Shown here: in pieces, positions 41,830-51,283 of the stretch
Position numbering within the stretch: the first letter of the stretch is position 1
How the letters are laid out: each line of letters begins with the position of its first letter
DNA from: Daucus carota subsp. sativus
Taxonomy: Eukaryota; Streptophyta; Magnoliopsida; Apiales; Apiaceae
Direction: 5' to 3'
Assembly: GCF_001625215.2 (NCBI RefSeq)
Contig: NC_030383.2
Span: 5,716,779-5,780,778, forward strand
DNA: 64,000 nucleotides
Translations under genes and position numbers: made by a program
The notes under the pieces: model-generated
What the model was told of the DNA's origin: nothing
Databases searched by the model: none
The model's input: only the letters and a program-made list of their open reading frames with translations

Positions 41830-42404
41830 CTCTCTGTATCCCTAATTTTCTTTTACGGTTTTCCTTTTTATGTCTCCTTATTTTCTTTACACTTTAAAAT
41901 TTTTGAAAATAATAAATTCTTACTATATAATAATTATTATCATCCATTTTTCTATGTCTAGCTGTCAATTAATATCAATGAATCTCTTTGTCTTATTTCT
42001 ATTCTACTTTCCACGTTATTTTACTCCATATTTTTTAAGGGTGTCGGTCCCTGACAGTCGACTGTCAAGGCCGGCATATCATCTGTCAGCCGTTGGATAA
42101 ATATTCAGCATTCAGGATTATAACAAAAATTTAATACATCCAACGCTTTTTACGACGGGACGGGTTCATTTTACCCGTCCATCGATTAAAAAGCGCTAGA
42201 CGACATGCATCTAGCACTTATTAAGCGTCAGACGGATAAAAAAACTTATGTTGGAATCTGGGCCGCTGAATATTCATCCAACAGTCAAAAAAATGATGCC
42301 GGCTAAACATTTCTTGACAGTCGAGTGTCGGGACCGACACCCATTTTTAAGTTCCGCGTACCGTTCAAATGAGAAAATTCAGGTATAGGAGTACAACGGG
42401 AGAG
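41830..42404. mobile_element. Stowaway-like MITE interrupted by a second MITE
   Basis: TA-flanked CTCTCTGTATCCCTAATTTTC at the left and GAAAATTCAGG...AACGGGAGAG-TA at the right form diverged inverted ends. Removing the internal element at 42040-42343 and one target copy leaves about 263 bp, the same size as the other Stowaway copies here. The right arm has an extra short stretch relative to the left, so the termini are less certain than for the intact copies. Confidence 0.6.
42040..42343. mobile_element. 304-bp MITE with GGTGTCGGTCC termini
   Basis: The left end GGTGTCGGTCCCTGACAGTC continues GACTGTCAAG, and is matched by the right end CTTGACAGTCGAGTGTCGGG then ACCGACACC, inverted repeats of about 30 bases. 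TTTTTAAG flanks both sides (42032-42039 and 42344-42351), an 8-bp target duplication pointing to hAT, or to Mutator if one more mismatched base is counted. The middle holds a further short pair, GACGGGTTCATTTTACCCGTC. No coding content. Confidence 0.85.
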
Positions 42405-42864
42405 TATTGCACCGGCTCTTGTTATCTAGACTTCTCTACATAATGTATTAATAATGCTAGGACTTGGGAAGTAAATAGGTTATTTAAAATAGGGTCAGGT
42501 ACGGTGTTTAATGTACTTAAAACTTTAAGGGCCAATAGTTAGTGGTGGCCTTGCTGAACGACAAATGAAAGGAAAAGAAAAAGATAGTCCAGCAAATACC
42601 AACCGAGCAGTACTACAATTTATGCCCCGAACTGAATAAAGTCTATACAAACTTAACGGCTCATGTCTCTGTTCTCTTTTCGCAAAAAACAAGAGATCGA
42701 TGCATCACTTTCTAACTAGACTCTGAATGAGGAACTCTTACCCCAATTCCTAAGTTAGAATCTTCGATCTCCGAGTTCATTCTCAACTAGAGGATGTCAA
42801 GTACACATGCTATTACATTCTAGGTATGTTTACGGAAACCTGATCTTTGACATTTGTATGAGCG
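42405..42864. other. Intergenic spacer between transposons
   Basis: Ordinary AT-rich sequence; I see neither a gene nor repeat ends in it. Confidence 0.5.
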
Positions 42865-43905
42865 CAGTGGCGGAACCATGATTAAGAGTTAGGGGGCTGA
42901 AATACTTCGTCATCCATACTTGCATAAATAGCATTCTCAATATATATCATCATACTATCATTCAGTTATGCATCTCCCATCCTATTACGTTGATAAGTGT
43001 TGATTTTTTTCATAGCAGAAAAAACTTTGTTAATAGTAGCAATTACAACGGAGAAAACAAAAGCTAACTAATCAGAAGATAAACTAAGGGATAAATAGTG
43101 TGTATGTGTTTCTTAACAATCATGACAGAAAGATTTCCTAATACTTTGAAATCTAGATTAAATCTTTATCCGCTCTCACATCATAGATAAAATTGTCTAA
43201 CTAATTTGACAACAACTCCAGGTCTAGTAAAGAGAAATCTTTTGGATAAAATTGTGTAGGACAAAACAGTTTTGAGTTATTCAAACTTGAAAATTAATTC
43301 CTAGGATCGAAAGAGCTAATACAAAGTAGTAGCTCTATGTTTCCTTCTATAAAACGGTTATCCATCTCTTGGGAAATAAGATCAATAACCTTTTAAATAA
43401 AAAGGTTAGTAAACCAGTTTTATAGCGGTGAAGATCTTCTAAAAATGTCTCACATTCTTCCTCTCTTAATAGTTGCAATTTAATTTTCATACTTCGAACC
43501 ATTGTCATAGTATTCTGAGTTCTTTGTTGGAAAATTTATGATAATTAATTAGTAATTGCCAAGATAGAGAGCGTATGTAGGGATTATTGTTGGAGATATT
43601 GTGTAATTTTACCTCATAAATAGTTAAGAGTTGATTGTTTATATTATTTTTAAAGAAAAGTTGAGGAGTTTGTTGGAGTTGCTCTGAGTGTATCTGTTAA
43701 TTAGACTCTCTTTAGACTAAGTGCTTTCTCTTCTTCTTTTTTTTTTAAATAATAAATCCCTCTCTATGACATTTGTAATTCAGCGGAGGCTAAAAAAAAT
43801 TATATTGACATCACTAATTCAGCGGGGGCTGAAAAAAAATATACACTGTTTTTTCGAGGTTAGGGGGCTCTAGCATCCCCTAGCCCCCCTCTGGTTCCGC
43901 CACCG
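42865..43905 (-). mobile_element. hAT-family transposon, 1,041 bp, deletion derivative
   Basis: The termini CAGTGGCGGAACCATG (left) and TGGTTCCGCCACCG (right) are hAT-type inverted repeats. They are flanked by the 8-bp pair TATGAGCG and TATGCGCG, which differs at one base. The interior holds a broken transposase C-terminal region on the minus strand, listed separately. GGGGGCT boxes lie close inside both ends. The element is far shorter than an autonomous hAT (normally 3-4 kb), so it is an internally deleted copy that could only move with help in trans, if at all. Confidence 0.88.
42968..43480 (-). pseudogene. hAT transposase C-terminal relic
   Basis: Minus-strand frames interrupted by stops and frame changes give EMDNRFIEGNIELLLCISSF near 43390-43320, then QFYPKDFSLLDLELLS near 43250-43200, HTIYPLVYLLI near 43110-43080, and VIATINKVFSAMKKINTYQR with NRMGDA near 43045-42970. 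The FSAMKKI...NRMGD block is the hAT dimerisation region. The order matches plant TTF-type zinc-finger hAT transposases. The catalytic and DNA-binding N-terminal parts are absent. Confidence 0.8.
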
Positions 43906-43913
43906 TATGCGCG

Positions 43914-44411
43914 GAGTGTTTATATAATTATATTAATTTTGAATCATTGGATCGAACAAGCAGAATTATAACAAATTTTTATATATTTAACAATTTTTTT
44001 TGATTGGACATTAAAATGGATATTCACTTCTCTTCTTTTTCCCATTCTTTCCCTCTCCTACTTACAAGTTGAATATAATATTATAATAATAACAGAGACT
44101 AGGGAATGTTGTTGGAGTTTCATTCAATATATAAAATGTAATAATCCCATAAAAATTATATATTTTATTATATATTTAAAGAAGATGTTAAACTCTGCTG
44201 TAGATTCTCGTAGCTTTACAAAGTCTATCAAACCTAGCTTACAAATTCTATCCAACCAAATTACAAAATTTATTAAACCACTCGAAACTCACCTAATATA
44301 TATCTAAATTAACATATTAATATAAATATCATAATATATAAAATGGCATGTATAAACTATATGATAATATACAAGCCAAATTATTGATATACTATATACA
44401 TATTCCCTTCT
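43914..44411. other. Upstream region of the small TIGR01589-family gene
   Basis: AT-rich promoter-side sequence with no coding content. No specific regulatory box could be named apart from the TATA box listed next. Confidence 0.45.
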
Positions 44412-44421
44412 TTTATAAATA
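44412..44421 (+). promoter_or_regulatory. Probable TATA box of the TIGR01589-family gene
   Basis: TTTATAAATA lies about 190 bases before the ATG and is followed within 30-40 bases by CA-containing, pyrimidine-rich sequence suited to a transcription start. The 5' UTR would be about 160 bases and rich in CT. Confidence 0.55.
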
Positions 44422-44611
44422 CACCCATCCATCAAACTCTACTCATAACACTGTTGCCTTCCTCAACCTTCTACTCTACTGCCCCCTCCTCTCTCTCACA
44501 TAAACTCCTTAATCTCTCTATCTCTCCTTCCCACTCTCTCCTTTTCTTTGATTGGCTTAGGTGTGGTAGGAAAGAAAATTTTGGATTTGATAGTGCACGG
44601 ATAGAAAGATC

Positions 44612-45116
44612 ATGTCAGACTCTTCATCAGCTGCTTCTTATATCCATATGGTAAATTTCGAACATTTTTATTGGGTATGCGTGTGTATAAATTGATGGTA
44701 AATAAGCTTTGGTGTCACAAATATATGCAGGTCCAACACATGATAGAAGAATGCATGTTATTCAAGATGAGCAAGGAAGAATGTATGGAAGCCCTTTCTA
44801 AACATGCAAATATCTTGCCCATCGTTACTTCCACAGGTACCACATACTTACAAGTATCTTAATTTATATGCACACATGATAACTTAGACATTTTAAGAAT
44901 TCCGACTACTTAATATCAGATCTCGGGAAAGAGTATAAGTAACATATTGTGGTGTATATATTAATAGTGTGGAAGGAGCTGGAGAAGGAAAACAAGGAGT
45001 TCTTTGAGGATTATTACACCAAAAGAGCTGAGGAAAAGCAGCGGAATGTTAGTAGTGAGTTGGATATGCTGAGGAAAAGAATGGAGAAGATGGTGTTGGA
45101 TTTCAACACCAAATAA
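44612..45116 (+). CDS. Small plant protein of the TIGR01589 / A_thal_3526 family (RPGE/BPG4-like)
   Basis: Exons 44612-44650, 44731-44836 and 44968-45116 give 97 residues: MSDSSSAASYIHMVQHMIEE, then CMLFKMSKEECMEALSKHAN, ILPIVTSTVWKELEKENKEF and a charged coiled-coil-like tail to FNTK. The YI-MVQHMIEECL...M-KEECMEALSKHA...P-VTSTVW-ELEKENKEFF pattern defines this plant-only domain (residues 10-60). As I recall, Arabidopsis members (RPGE1, RPGE2/BPG4) repress photosynthesis genes through GLK transcription factors; transfer of that role to this gene is inference. The frame closes exactly through both introns. The ATG is the only one that joins in phase. The long 3' flank has a partial copy about 1.85 kb away. 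Confidence 0.88.
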
Positions 45117-45219
45117 TCATATCCGCTATGGATTTTATTTTAGACAAAGATGGCCATGGCTGCCTTTTTTTCCTTTTTTTTTTCTTTTTTATTGTATTGA
45201 AATAAAATTAGGAGGGGTG

Positions 45220-45375
45220 GAAATAATGTGGGTAGTGTTGAATGGAGATGGGAGTTCTGTAATAGTACCAGGTATTGAGAAGTGTGATGGCAAACAATGG
45301 GTTGCTCTCAACACGTGTTGGACACGTGGGGGTCTGCGACTGTGCCGTCTTTATTAGTGTCCTCGTCTAGTTTGT
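45220..45375 (+). repeat. Duplicated 3'-flank segment, copy 1
   Basis: GAAATAATGT...GAATGGAGATGGGA...GTA(C)CAGGTATTGAGAAGTGT...GCAAACAATGGGTTGCTCTC...AACACGTGTTGGACACGTGG...GCCGTCTT matches, with small gaps, the segment at 47064-47240. The segment follows the stop codon of the TIGR01589-family gene by about 100 bases and probably overlaps its 3' UTR. Confidence 0.8.
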
Positions 45376-45765
45376 GTTCGTTGGTCCACCAAAATGCATT
45401 TTATAGTTGCCTTTCATCAGATGATAGTATTATTTTTACAGTTATTTCCTGATAGTTGTATCGGTTTTTACTAGAGTAAATTGTTAATCATTGGCTGAAA
45501 CTGTTAATTATTATCTGGAAAAATCAAAGTAATTCATGGATTTAGAAAATGGACAGCATCACCAAGTATGTATTATGTGGATCAATTTTGGTTATTTCGA
45601 AGTCAACTAATAAATTATCAGGTTTTTTTAGAATTTCGAATCAATTAGTAATTGATCGATCCGTATGGGAAAACTTCAACCAAATTTGCATTTTGCAGAT
45701 TATATTGGACTAGGTTTATCGGCAAGTCGATTTTGCATGTCCTCAATAACCCTATAATACGGCCC
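45376..45765. other. Intergenic spacer
   Basis: AT-rich, with no gene and no repeat ends recognised. Confidence 0.45.
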
Positions 45766-45990
45766 AAAGAGTTGGTTTAGCTGATTGATTAAAGAGGGGA
45801 TTTATATCATCGTGATCATAGGTTCGACTCTCGAGTGTTCGACTCCGAAAAAAAAAAAATTGTGATTATGCCTCTTGGATCAGAGCCTGACGCTTAAGTA
45901 ATTTACTTGGTTCACGTAGTTTGCACGCAACGAGCTTACTCGGTACGCATCTAAAAAATAGTGACTACGGATTTCTACATTAAAAGAAAA
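45766..45990 (+). repeat. SINE-like tRNA-derived repeat
   Basis: TTGGTTTAGCTGATT resembles a pol III A box, and GGTTCGACTCTC, about 48 bases further on, a B box. The body contains ATGCCTCTTGGATCAGAGCC, GCTTAAGTAATTTACTTGGT and GGATTTCTACATTAAAAG before an A-rich end. A partial relative lies at 15860-16115. No protein is encoded. The tRNA ancestry is inferred from the two boxes only. Confidence 0.5.
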
Positions 45991-46412
45991 AAGAGGAAAA
46001 TAACATTATAACACTTGCTTCGATTTATATGCCATAATTTATTAGAATAAATCTATTAATGTTTAAAATCAAAATTTAAGTTACTAGAAATAAGTGAGTA
46101 TTTCCAACTATGATTCAATAATGTCTTAGAAAATTATGACATTCAACAAATAACGACACCGTTATATTTATCCTAAATCATTTATATTAACAAAATAATA
46201 AATTTCTTTAATTTCAATTCATCTCTTTATTTTTATCTCTTTCCTTTTTCTAATAATAGTTTAAATATATTATTATTTTAATAACAGGTATAATTACAAG
46301 ATATGTTCGAGTTCGTGTGTGCTAAATCACTAATACATCACTTTTCAGTATATTTATAAATTATTTGTTAATACATTGTTAGATTTTGTTCAAGAATTCC
46401 ATGACATATTAA
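45991..46412. other. Intergenic spacer
   Basis: AT-rich, with no gene seen. The last eight bases (CATATTAA) are the left target copy of the following hAT MITE. Confidence 0.45.
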
Positions 46413-46929
46413 CAGGACCGACCCTGGGTAAGGTGATTAAGGCGGTCGTCTAGGGCATCACTGTCCCAAGAGCACCAAAAAATCTTTACATATGTAGTAT
46501 ATACTAATAAATTTATGCATTTATATATTTATTTGTGTTTGAATTTACTGTGTTAATCTTAAAACAGTGTTTTTAATTATGTCATTGTATATTGATTTGA
46601 ATGTACTCCCTCTGTCCCATTTTAACTGATGTTTGACTTTTTAACACGTATATTGAGGTGTAAAAAAACAATATCTACACTCAATAAAAAATTTCAATTC
46701 TTATCTCAAATAAAAGTTTAGACTCTAAACTTTTATTTGATATAAATTTTATAAAAAATAATCATGTTTAGATGTAATTTTTTTAACATCTTAAAATACG
46801 TGTAAAAAAGTCAAAAGCAGTTAAAATGGGACGGAGGGAGTATGTAAAATTTTTCTTTAGAATCTTGAAAAATAGGGGCATAATTTTCAATTTTTGTTTA
46901 AAGTACTCGAATCTTTAGGACCGGTCCTG
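46413..46929. mobile_element. hAT MITE with CAGGACCG ends, interrupted by a Stowaway
   Basis: The left end CAGGACCGACCCTGGGTAAG and the right end CTTTAGGACCGGTCCTG are imperfect inverted repeats. The flanks CATATTAA (46405-46412) and CATATTGA (46930-46937) are an 8-bp target duplication with one mismatch. The GGACCG-CCTGG...AAGGCGGTCGTCTAGGGC left region is typical of a plant hAT-like MITE type. Removing the internal Stowaway leaves about 280 bp. Confidence 0.8.
46606..46840. mobile_element. Stowaway MITE nested in the hAT MITE
   Basis: A TA-flanked 235-bp element begins CTCCCTCTGTCCCATTTTAA and ends TTAAAATGGGACGGAGGGAG. The arms continue with TGTTTGACTTTTTAACACGT and ACGTGTAAAAAAGTCAAAAG. 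It is younger than its host element, because it interrupts it. Confidence 0.95.
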
Positions 46930-47063
46930 CATATTGACATGGAATAAGTAGTTTCAAATTACTACCCAAGAACATATAAAAAAAAGGAGTTTGTTTAAAA
47001 ACGAACATTATGTTGCCCATCTTATGTAACCGGCAAATGGATGCCAACGGCTCAGTAGAAAGT

Positions 47064-47240
47064 AGAAATAATGTTGGTATTATTGAATGGAGATGGGAAG
47101 CAGGAGCTCTGTGGACTGTGAGTACCGGTATTGAGAAGTGTAATGCCTGTGGCAGCAAACAATGTGTTGCTCTCAACACGTGTTTGACACGTGGTGAACT
47201 GCCCCTATGCCGTCTTCATGTTTGGCACGTGTTGGCTCTT
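47064..47240 (+). repeat. Duplicated 3'-flank segment, copy 2
   Basis: This segment aligns by eye with 45220-45375 and is slightly longer. Shared blocks include TGAATGGAGATGGGA, GGTATTGAGAAGTGT, GCAAACAATG-GTTGCTCTCA, AACACGTGT-GACACGTGG and GCCGTCTT. No copy of the protein-coding part of the small gene is found next to it. Confidence 0.8.
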
Positions 47241-47282
47241 CGATGGTCCATAAATAATGGAGCTCAGTTTTAAATACACTTA

Positions 47283-47658
47283 AAGCAAAATCCAATGCAA
47301 AATGTAAAATAGTTATAACTATTGTTATAATTTAGCACTAAAAAGTATTTTTTATTGTTAAAATAGAACTTCAACTCCAATGCTAGATGCATTTTGCATC
47401 CAAATAATTTCAAATTTAAGTAACTTTAGTCACTCTCTCCTACATTTCATTTAAAGTTCACCACTATACATATCAGTTGTATTTAGTTGATGATGTGGCA
47501 TGGATGCATAAATGCATCATTGGTTTCAAATTTAGAACCAAGAATACATATATGCATATTTGCATCCAAATATAGAACCCCATTGGAGTTGAGATTTTTA
47601 GCATTTAGTTTCAAATTATAGATATGGCACCACTTATAACATCGCATTGGACTTGCTC
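47283..47658. mobile_element. Inverted-repeat element (MITE-like)
   Basis: The left AAGCAAAATCCAATGCAAAATG and right ACATCGCATTGGACTTGCTC ends are imperfect inverted repeats. Internally AACTCCAATGCTAGATGCAT and ATAGAACCCCATTGGAGTTG pair again, and TTTGCATCCAAAT recurs in both arms. The element is about 376 bp and non-coding. The superfamily is not settled, because no clean target duplication was found. Confidence 0.55.
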
Positions 47659-48386
47659 CTACAGTAACTTCTTAATAGTTTTATCAATTACACAATGTAA
47701 TTTATGTTGTATAATGGTAATATTATACTCTGAAATAGCATTGACCAATATTAATTAATTTGATATATAATGGGTGTAATGGTGAAAAGTATTGGGGTTG
47801 TTTAGTTTTTATATTTTTAAATTTTGTTATTTTAGATAAGTTTTGAAATGTTAAAATTTTACGAGATCTAATACAAAAATGTATTCGCCATAGTAGAAAA
47901 ATATTGAGCGTATGGAGTATCTCAGAAACGAGCCATAGTTGTTACCGTACAAATAAGAACTCCTTTTTATATAGAAATTAAAATTTTACTCGCTAGAATA
48001 TATTAAATTACTTGAAATCACTGTACAAAACTATTGAGCAAAGTAAACAATCTTGAGAGAACAGCAATAGCCCAATTTATTTAGCAAAAAATTTAAAATT
48101 TAGCAAAAAAAAAAAAAAAAAGCAATAGCCCAATTTTCAATTCGCACATGTGATATTATGATATAACATTTTGGACGAATGGTTACCAACTCAAAGCCCA
48201 TGTCACCATTGCGAAGAAACCCAAACCCAAAATATAACGAAGCCCGTATCACCCTTCTACAAAAACCCAAACTTAATCAGCTTACCAACAACTCCACTAC
48301 CCAAATAACATATCATCTCAATTGGGGTTTTACACCAGTCTCTCTTCTTCTTACCTTCTTCATCCTAAACCCTAGATAATATCGCC
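47659..48386. other. Promoter-side region of the TPR gene
   Basis: AT-rich, with an A17-18 run near 48105-48121. The last 200 bases become pyrimidine- and CA-rich, as expected for a leader. No separate gene: the open frame at 48179 is probably leader sequence. Confidence 0.45.
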
Positions 48387-49451
48387 ATGGAAACATCTCT
48401 CTCCAACCTCAATCTCTCTCGCCAATCTCTCCCACTCTCGTTCCACACCAACCCTCCATCTATCTCACCACCCATTTCCTCCCTCTCCTTCAAACTCACA
48501 CCCCCACCTCATTTCCCAAAAACATGTGTTAAATCATCTTGTTTATCTTCAATTTCATCCAATCTCTCTCGCCCAATTCCCCAACTCAAACCCCTTGAAA
48601 TCCCGAGCTTCAATCCCCTTTCTTTACTCAAAACAACTGCCATTGTCACCCTCACTGCCACTGCTGTTCTCTTTGCCCGCTTCAATATTAGGCCCGCGAT
48701 TGCGAACCCCGTGGCTGAGACTGTATCGAATGTCGAAGCAGCTGCTGTCGAACAAGGGGCTGTTTCGGATGAGGAGAAGGAGAAGAATCTTGAATTGTTG
48801 GTGAATGATAGTCCGGGTGATGTTCAGGCTTTGAAGAATTTGATGGAGATTAAAATTAAGAACAAGAAAGTGGGAGAGGCCACAGGGATTCTCGATAAGT
48901 TGATGGCTCTTGAGCCGGAGGATAAGGAATGGCCATTGTTGAAATCACATCTTTTTGTTTACAGTGGGGATGTGGAGTCGGCTAAGAAGGGGTTTAATGA
49001 GATTCTGTCCAAGGACCCTTTGCGTGTCGAGGCGTATCACGGGCTGGTGATGGCAGCTTCGCAGGATGAATCGTCTCCGGAGTTGGAGGAGGTTGAGAAA
49101 AGGATTAGGGAGGGAGCTGAGCTGGTTAAGAAAGAGAATAGGATGGAGGATTTTAGGGATTTTATGCTTTTGTTGGCGCAAGTTCAGGTTTTTCAGGGGG
49201 GCTTTGATGATGCATTGGAGATTTATCAGGGTCTTGTTAAGGAAGAGCCAATGGATTTTCGGCCGTATTTGTGTCAAAGTATTATATATAGTCTGATGGG
49301 GAAGAAAAAAGAAGCTGAGGATAGTTTCCGTAAGTATAAAAGGCTTGTTCCAGATGGACACCCTTATGCACAGTATTTTGATGATAATTTGAATGCTACA
49401 AAGCTTTTTTCGCAGAAGATGGAGAACGAAAGAAGGGGTGCAAGTGTTTAA
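48387..49451 (+). CDS. Chloroplast TPR protein, SLOW GREEN 1-like
   Basis: The intronless 354-residue protein has a Ser/Pro-rich, acid-poor N-terminus (1-75) typical of a plastid transit peptide. A hydrophobic segment LLKTTAIVTLTATAVLFARF lies at about 80-99. Helical TPR units follow from about 130 to 340: DVQALKNLMEIKIKNKKVGE, PEDKEWPLLKSHLFVYSGDV, DPLRVEAYHGLVMAA, FDDALEIYQGLVKEEPMDFR, PYLCQSIIYSLMGKKKEAED. The final DFRPYLCQ-IYSLMGKK pattern and overall plan match plant SLOW GREEN 1 and its paralogues, needed for chloroplast development. From memory the nearest Arabidopsis genes would be At2g37400/At3g53560, which also fits the neighbourhood. The ATG follows an in-frame stop and has a purine at -3 (GCCATGG). 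The first half is strikingly C/T-rich in codon use. Confidence 0.9.
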   Translation: METSLSNLNLSRQSLPLSFHTNPPSISPPISSLSFKLTPPPHFPKTCVKSSCLSSISSNLSRPIPQLKPLEIPSFNPLSLLKTTAIVTLTATAVLFARFNIRPAIANPVAETVSNVEAAAVEQGAVSDEEKEKNLELLVNDSPGDVQALKNLMEIKIKNKKVGEATGILDKLMALEPEDKEWPLLKSHLFVYSGDVESAKKGFNEILSKDPLRVEAYHGLVMAASQDESSPELEEVEKRIREGAELVKKENRMEDFRDFMLLLAQVQVFQGGFDDALEIYQGLVKEEPMDFRPYLCQSIIYSLMGKKKEAEDSFRKYKRLVPDGHPYAQYFDDNLNATKLFSQKMENERRGASV

Positions 49452-50290
49452 GATTGTATTGATCATAGTGTAGCAGTTTAAGGTAGTCTTTTGTTTCCGC
49501 TTTACTTATATTTTGATGATCAGGCAGCAAGCGGTACTCTGTATGGTGATTGCTTGCCTTAATGTTATACTTGGGACAGCAGAAACTCTATGATTCGGAT
49601 GTTTGTTGTTTACCTAGGTTTTTAAAGATTGTTAGGGGGCATTTTGCAGTAGTGTCTTCTGAGAAATTTTTCAATACTTTTTTTGCTATATATGCGTAAG
49701 ATGGTGAATTGATCAATCCCTGACTTACCTTTTGCAGAATTATATGTTCCTTTGTTGCCTGTATATGTATTGCATACAGCTTAAGTGGCAATATTTTAAA
49801 TTTGGTTGTAGTTTGCTTATTTGGTTGTTTGAAGTTTTATGATTCATTAAGTGAACAAATTGTGGACTTGCCGATGAATTTTAGAGTATAGCTAAAATTA
49901 AACGTAAACATAGTGTACGAACGACTATTTGATTTGCTTGTAGATCCAGAAGACCTTAACTATAGGAAACATTATGATTTTTAGGATGTAATTTATTTTC
50001 TAGAATGTCAAATCATATGTGAACGGTTTCTAATGTTTATAGTCTAAGGAACGTTGCATTATAACGTAGAACCAAAACTTGTCTTTTATTGTCATTTGTC
50101 ACCCTATTAGCTGTTTTGTGTGATAGCCAGAGCAGAGATAGCTATGGCCAATTGGCCCAATTCCATGAAGGTTTAAGCGAGCTGAGGTGGGATCTGTTCT
50201 ATATCCCTTTACTGGCAATTTTTCGACTCTGTTAATATCCTGCACTGTCAAATTTCTATTGTGGTGGGTAATCCTTTCTGCCGTACTCAG
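49452..50290. other. 3' flank of the TPR gene
   Basis: Contains the likely 3' UTR and AT-rich spacer. The last five bases CTCAG are the left target copy of the LTR element. Confidence 0.5.
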
Positions 50291-51268
50291 TGTTTTTAAA
50301 AAAATTTGCAGGGTTAAAAGCCAAGCCTATTTAATTTCTATAACAATGGAGTAAGTGTTTAATATATGTATATTTAGTAGATCGAATGGATGTCGAAAAG
50401 AAAATAAAAGACAAGAACACAAACAATTTTGGTGACGCGGAAAACCCCTTGTAAAAGGTTAAAAACCGCGGGTGGGAATGTCCCAGCCAAAGTTTCCACT
50501 ATAATGATGAAGTATGAGCTTACAATCATGAAATATACGAGATACAAGTAAAAGAAAATGCAGTCGTCGGCTCCAGAAGATGTTCCCGTCGGCAGCAATG
50601 TCTACCCGTCCAACAGCACTGTGCACGCGTCGACATCTCTATGTACCCGTCGACAGAATGATTTGAGGGAGATGAAGATGTAGAGCTCAGATGATAAAAG
50701 ATGAAGAGACAAAGGTTGTTGTATTTTAATGTATGTATATGTATGTGTATAGGTTTGTTCATCCCGGGACTTAGTTTTAGGTTTATGCATGTGAGAATGA
50801 GTGATTAGGGATAAGAAATGAAGTTGTGTGGGTGTAAAAGTGTGTTGATAGAGGTTTGTATATAAAAGATAAATCTCACCAATAAAATGGAGTTGTGTTC
50901 TTGTTCAGATTGGAGAAGGTAGCTCTGGTACGTATGTTGTAGTTTTTTAGTGTGTAGGAGATAAGTGTAGCATATGTAATGTAGTTATCTTCATCTATGT
51001 GATTGTATTTATATATACTAGTAAGAGTCATACCCTTCCTCTAACTCCTTGTTTTACTCCACTTCTCCACCACGTGCATGTAACTTCCCACAACTGATGC
51101 CATTATCCATATGCTTATTTTGAATCTCCTCCTAAATAGGTGGATTTGTTATGACTTAGTCTCCATACTTATCCTTATATGCCTGCACACGTCATGTCGT
51201 CAGTAGTTCCCGTCGTGTCAGTGCACTTCCCGTCGTGTCCTGACGCCTGTAAAATTTGGGCACAAACA
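50291..51268 (-). repeat. LTR, left copy (3' LTR in element orientation)
   Basis: It matches the right LTR base for base as far as I compared. It includes TATATAAAAGA-like and CACCCACACAAC segments that could serve as promoter and R region. Short frames seen inside it recur identically in the other copy and are not genes. Confidence 0.95.
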
Positions 51269-51283
51269 ATAGCCCCTAATTTT
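51269..51283 (-). other. Polypurine tract of the LTR element
   Basis: Read on the minus strand, AAAATTAGGGGCTAT lies directly before the LTR start TGTTTGTGCCC, the place where plus-strand priming occurs. It is short and imperfect, so the assignment leans on position. Confidence 0.6.

Noticed and set aside
48945-49466. 173-codon minus-strand frame
   Set aside because: It is the antisense shadow of the TPR gene, with no homology-like features.
50374-50790. Three overlapping minus-strand frames of 62-78 codons repeated exactly at 54192-54608
   Set aside because: They lie within the two LTR copies, so the identity is explained by the LTRs. They show no protein-family features.
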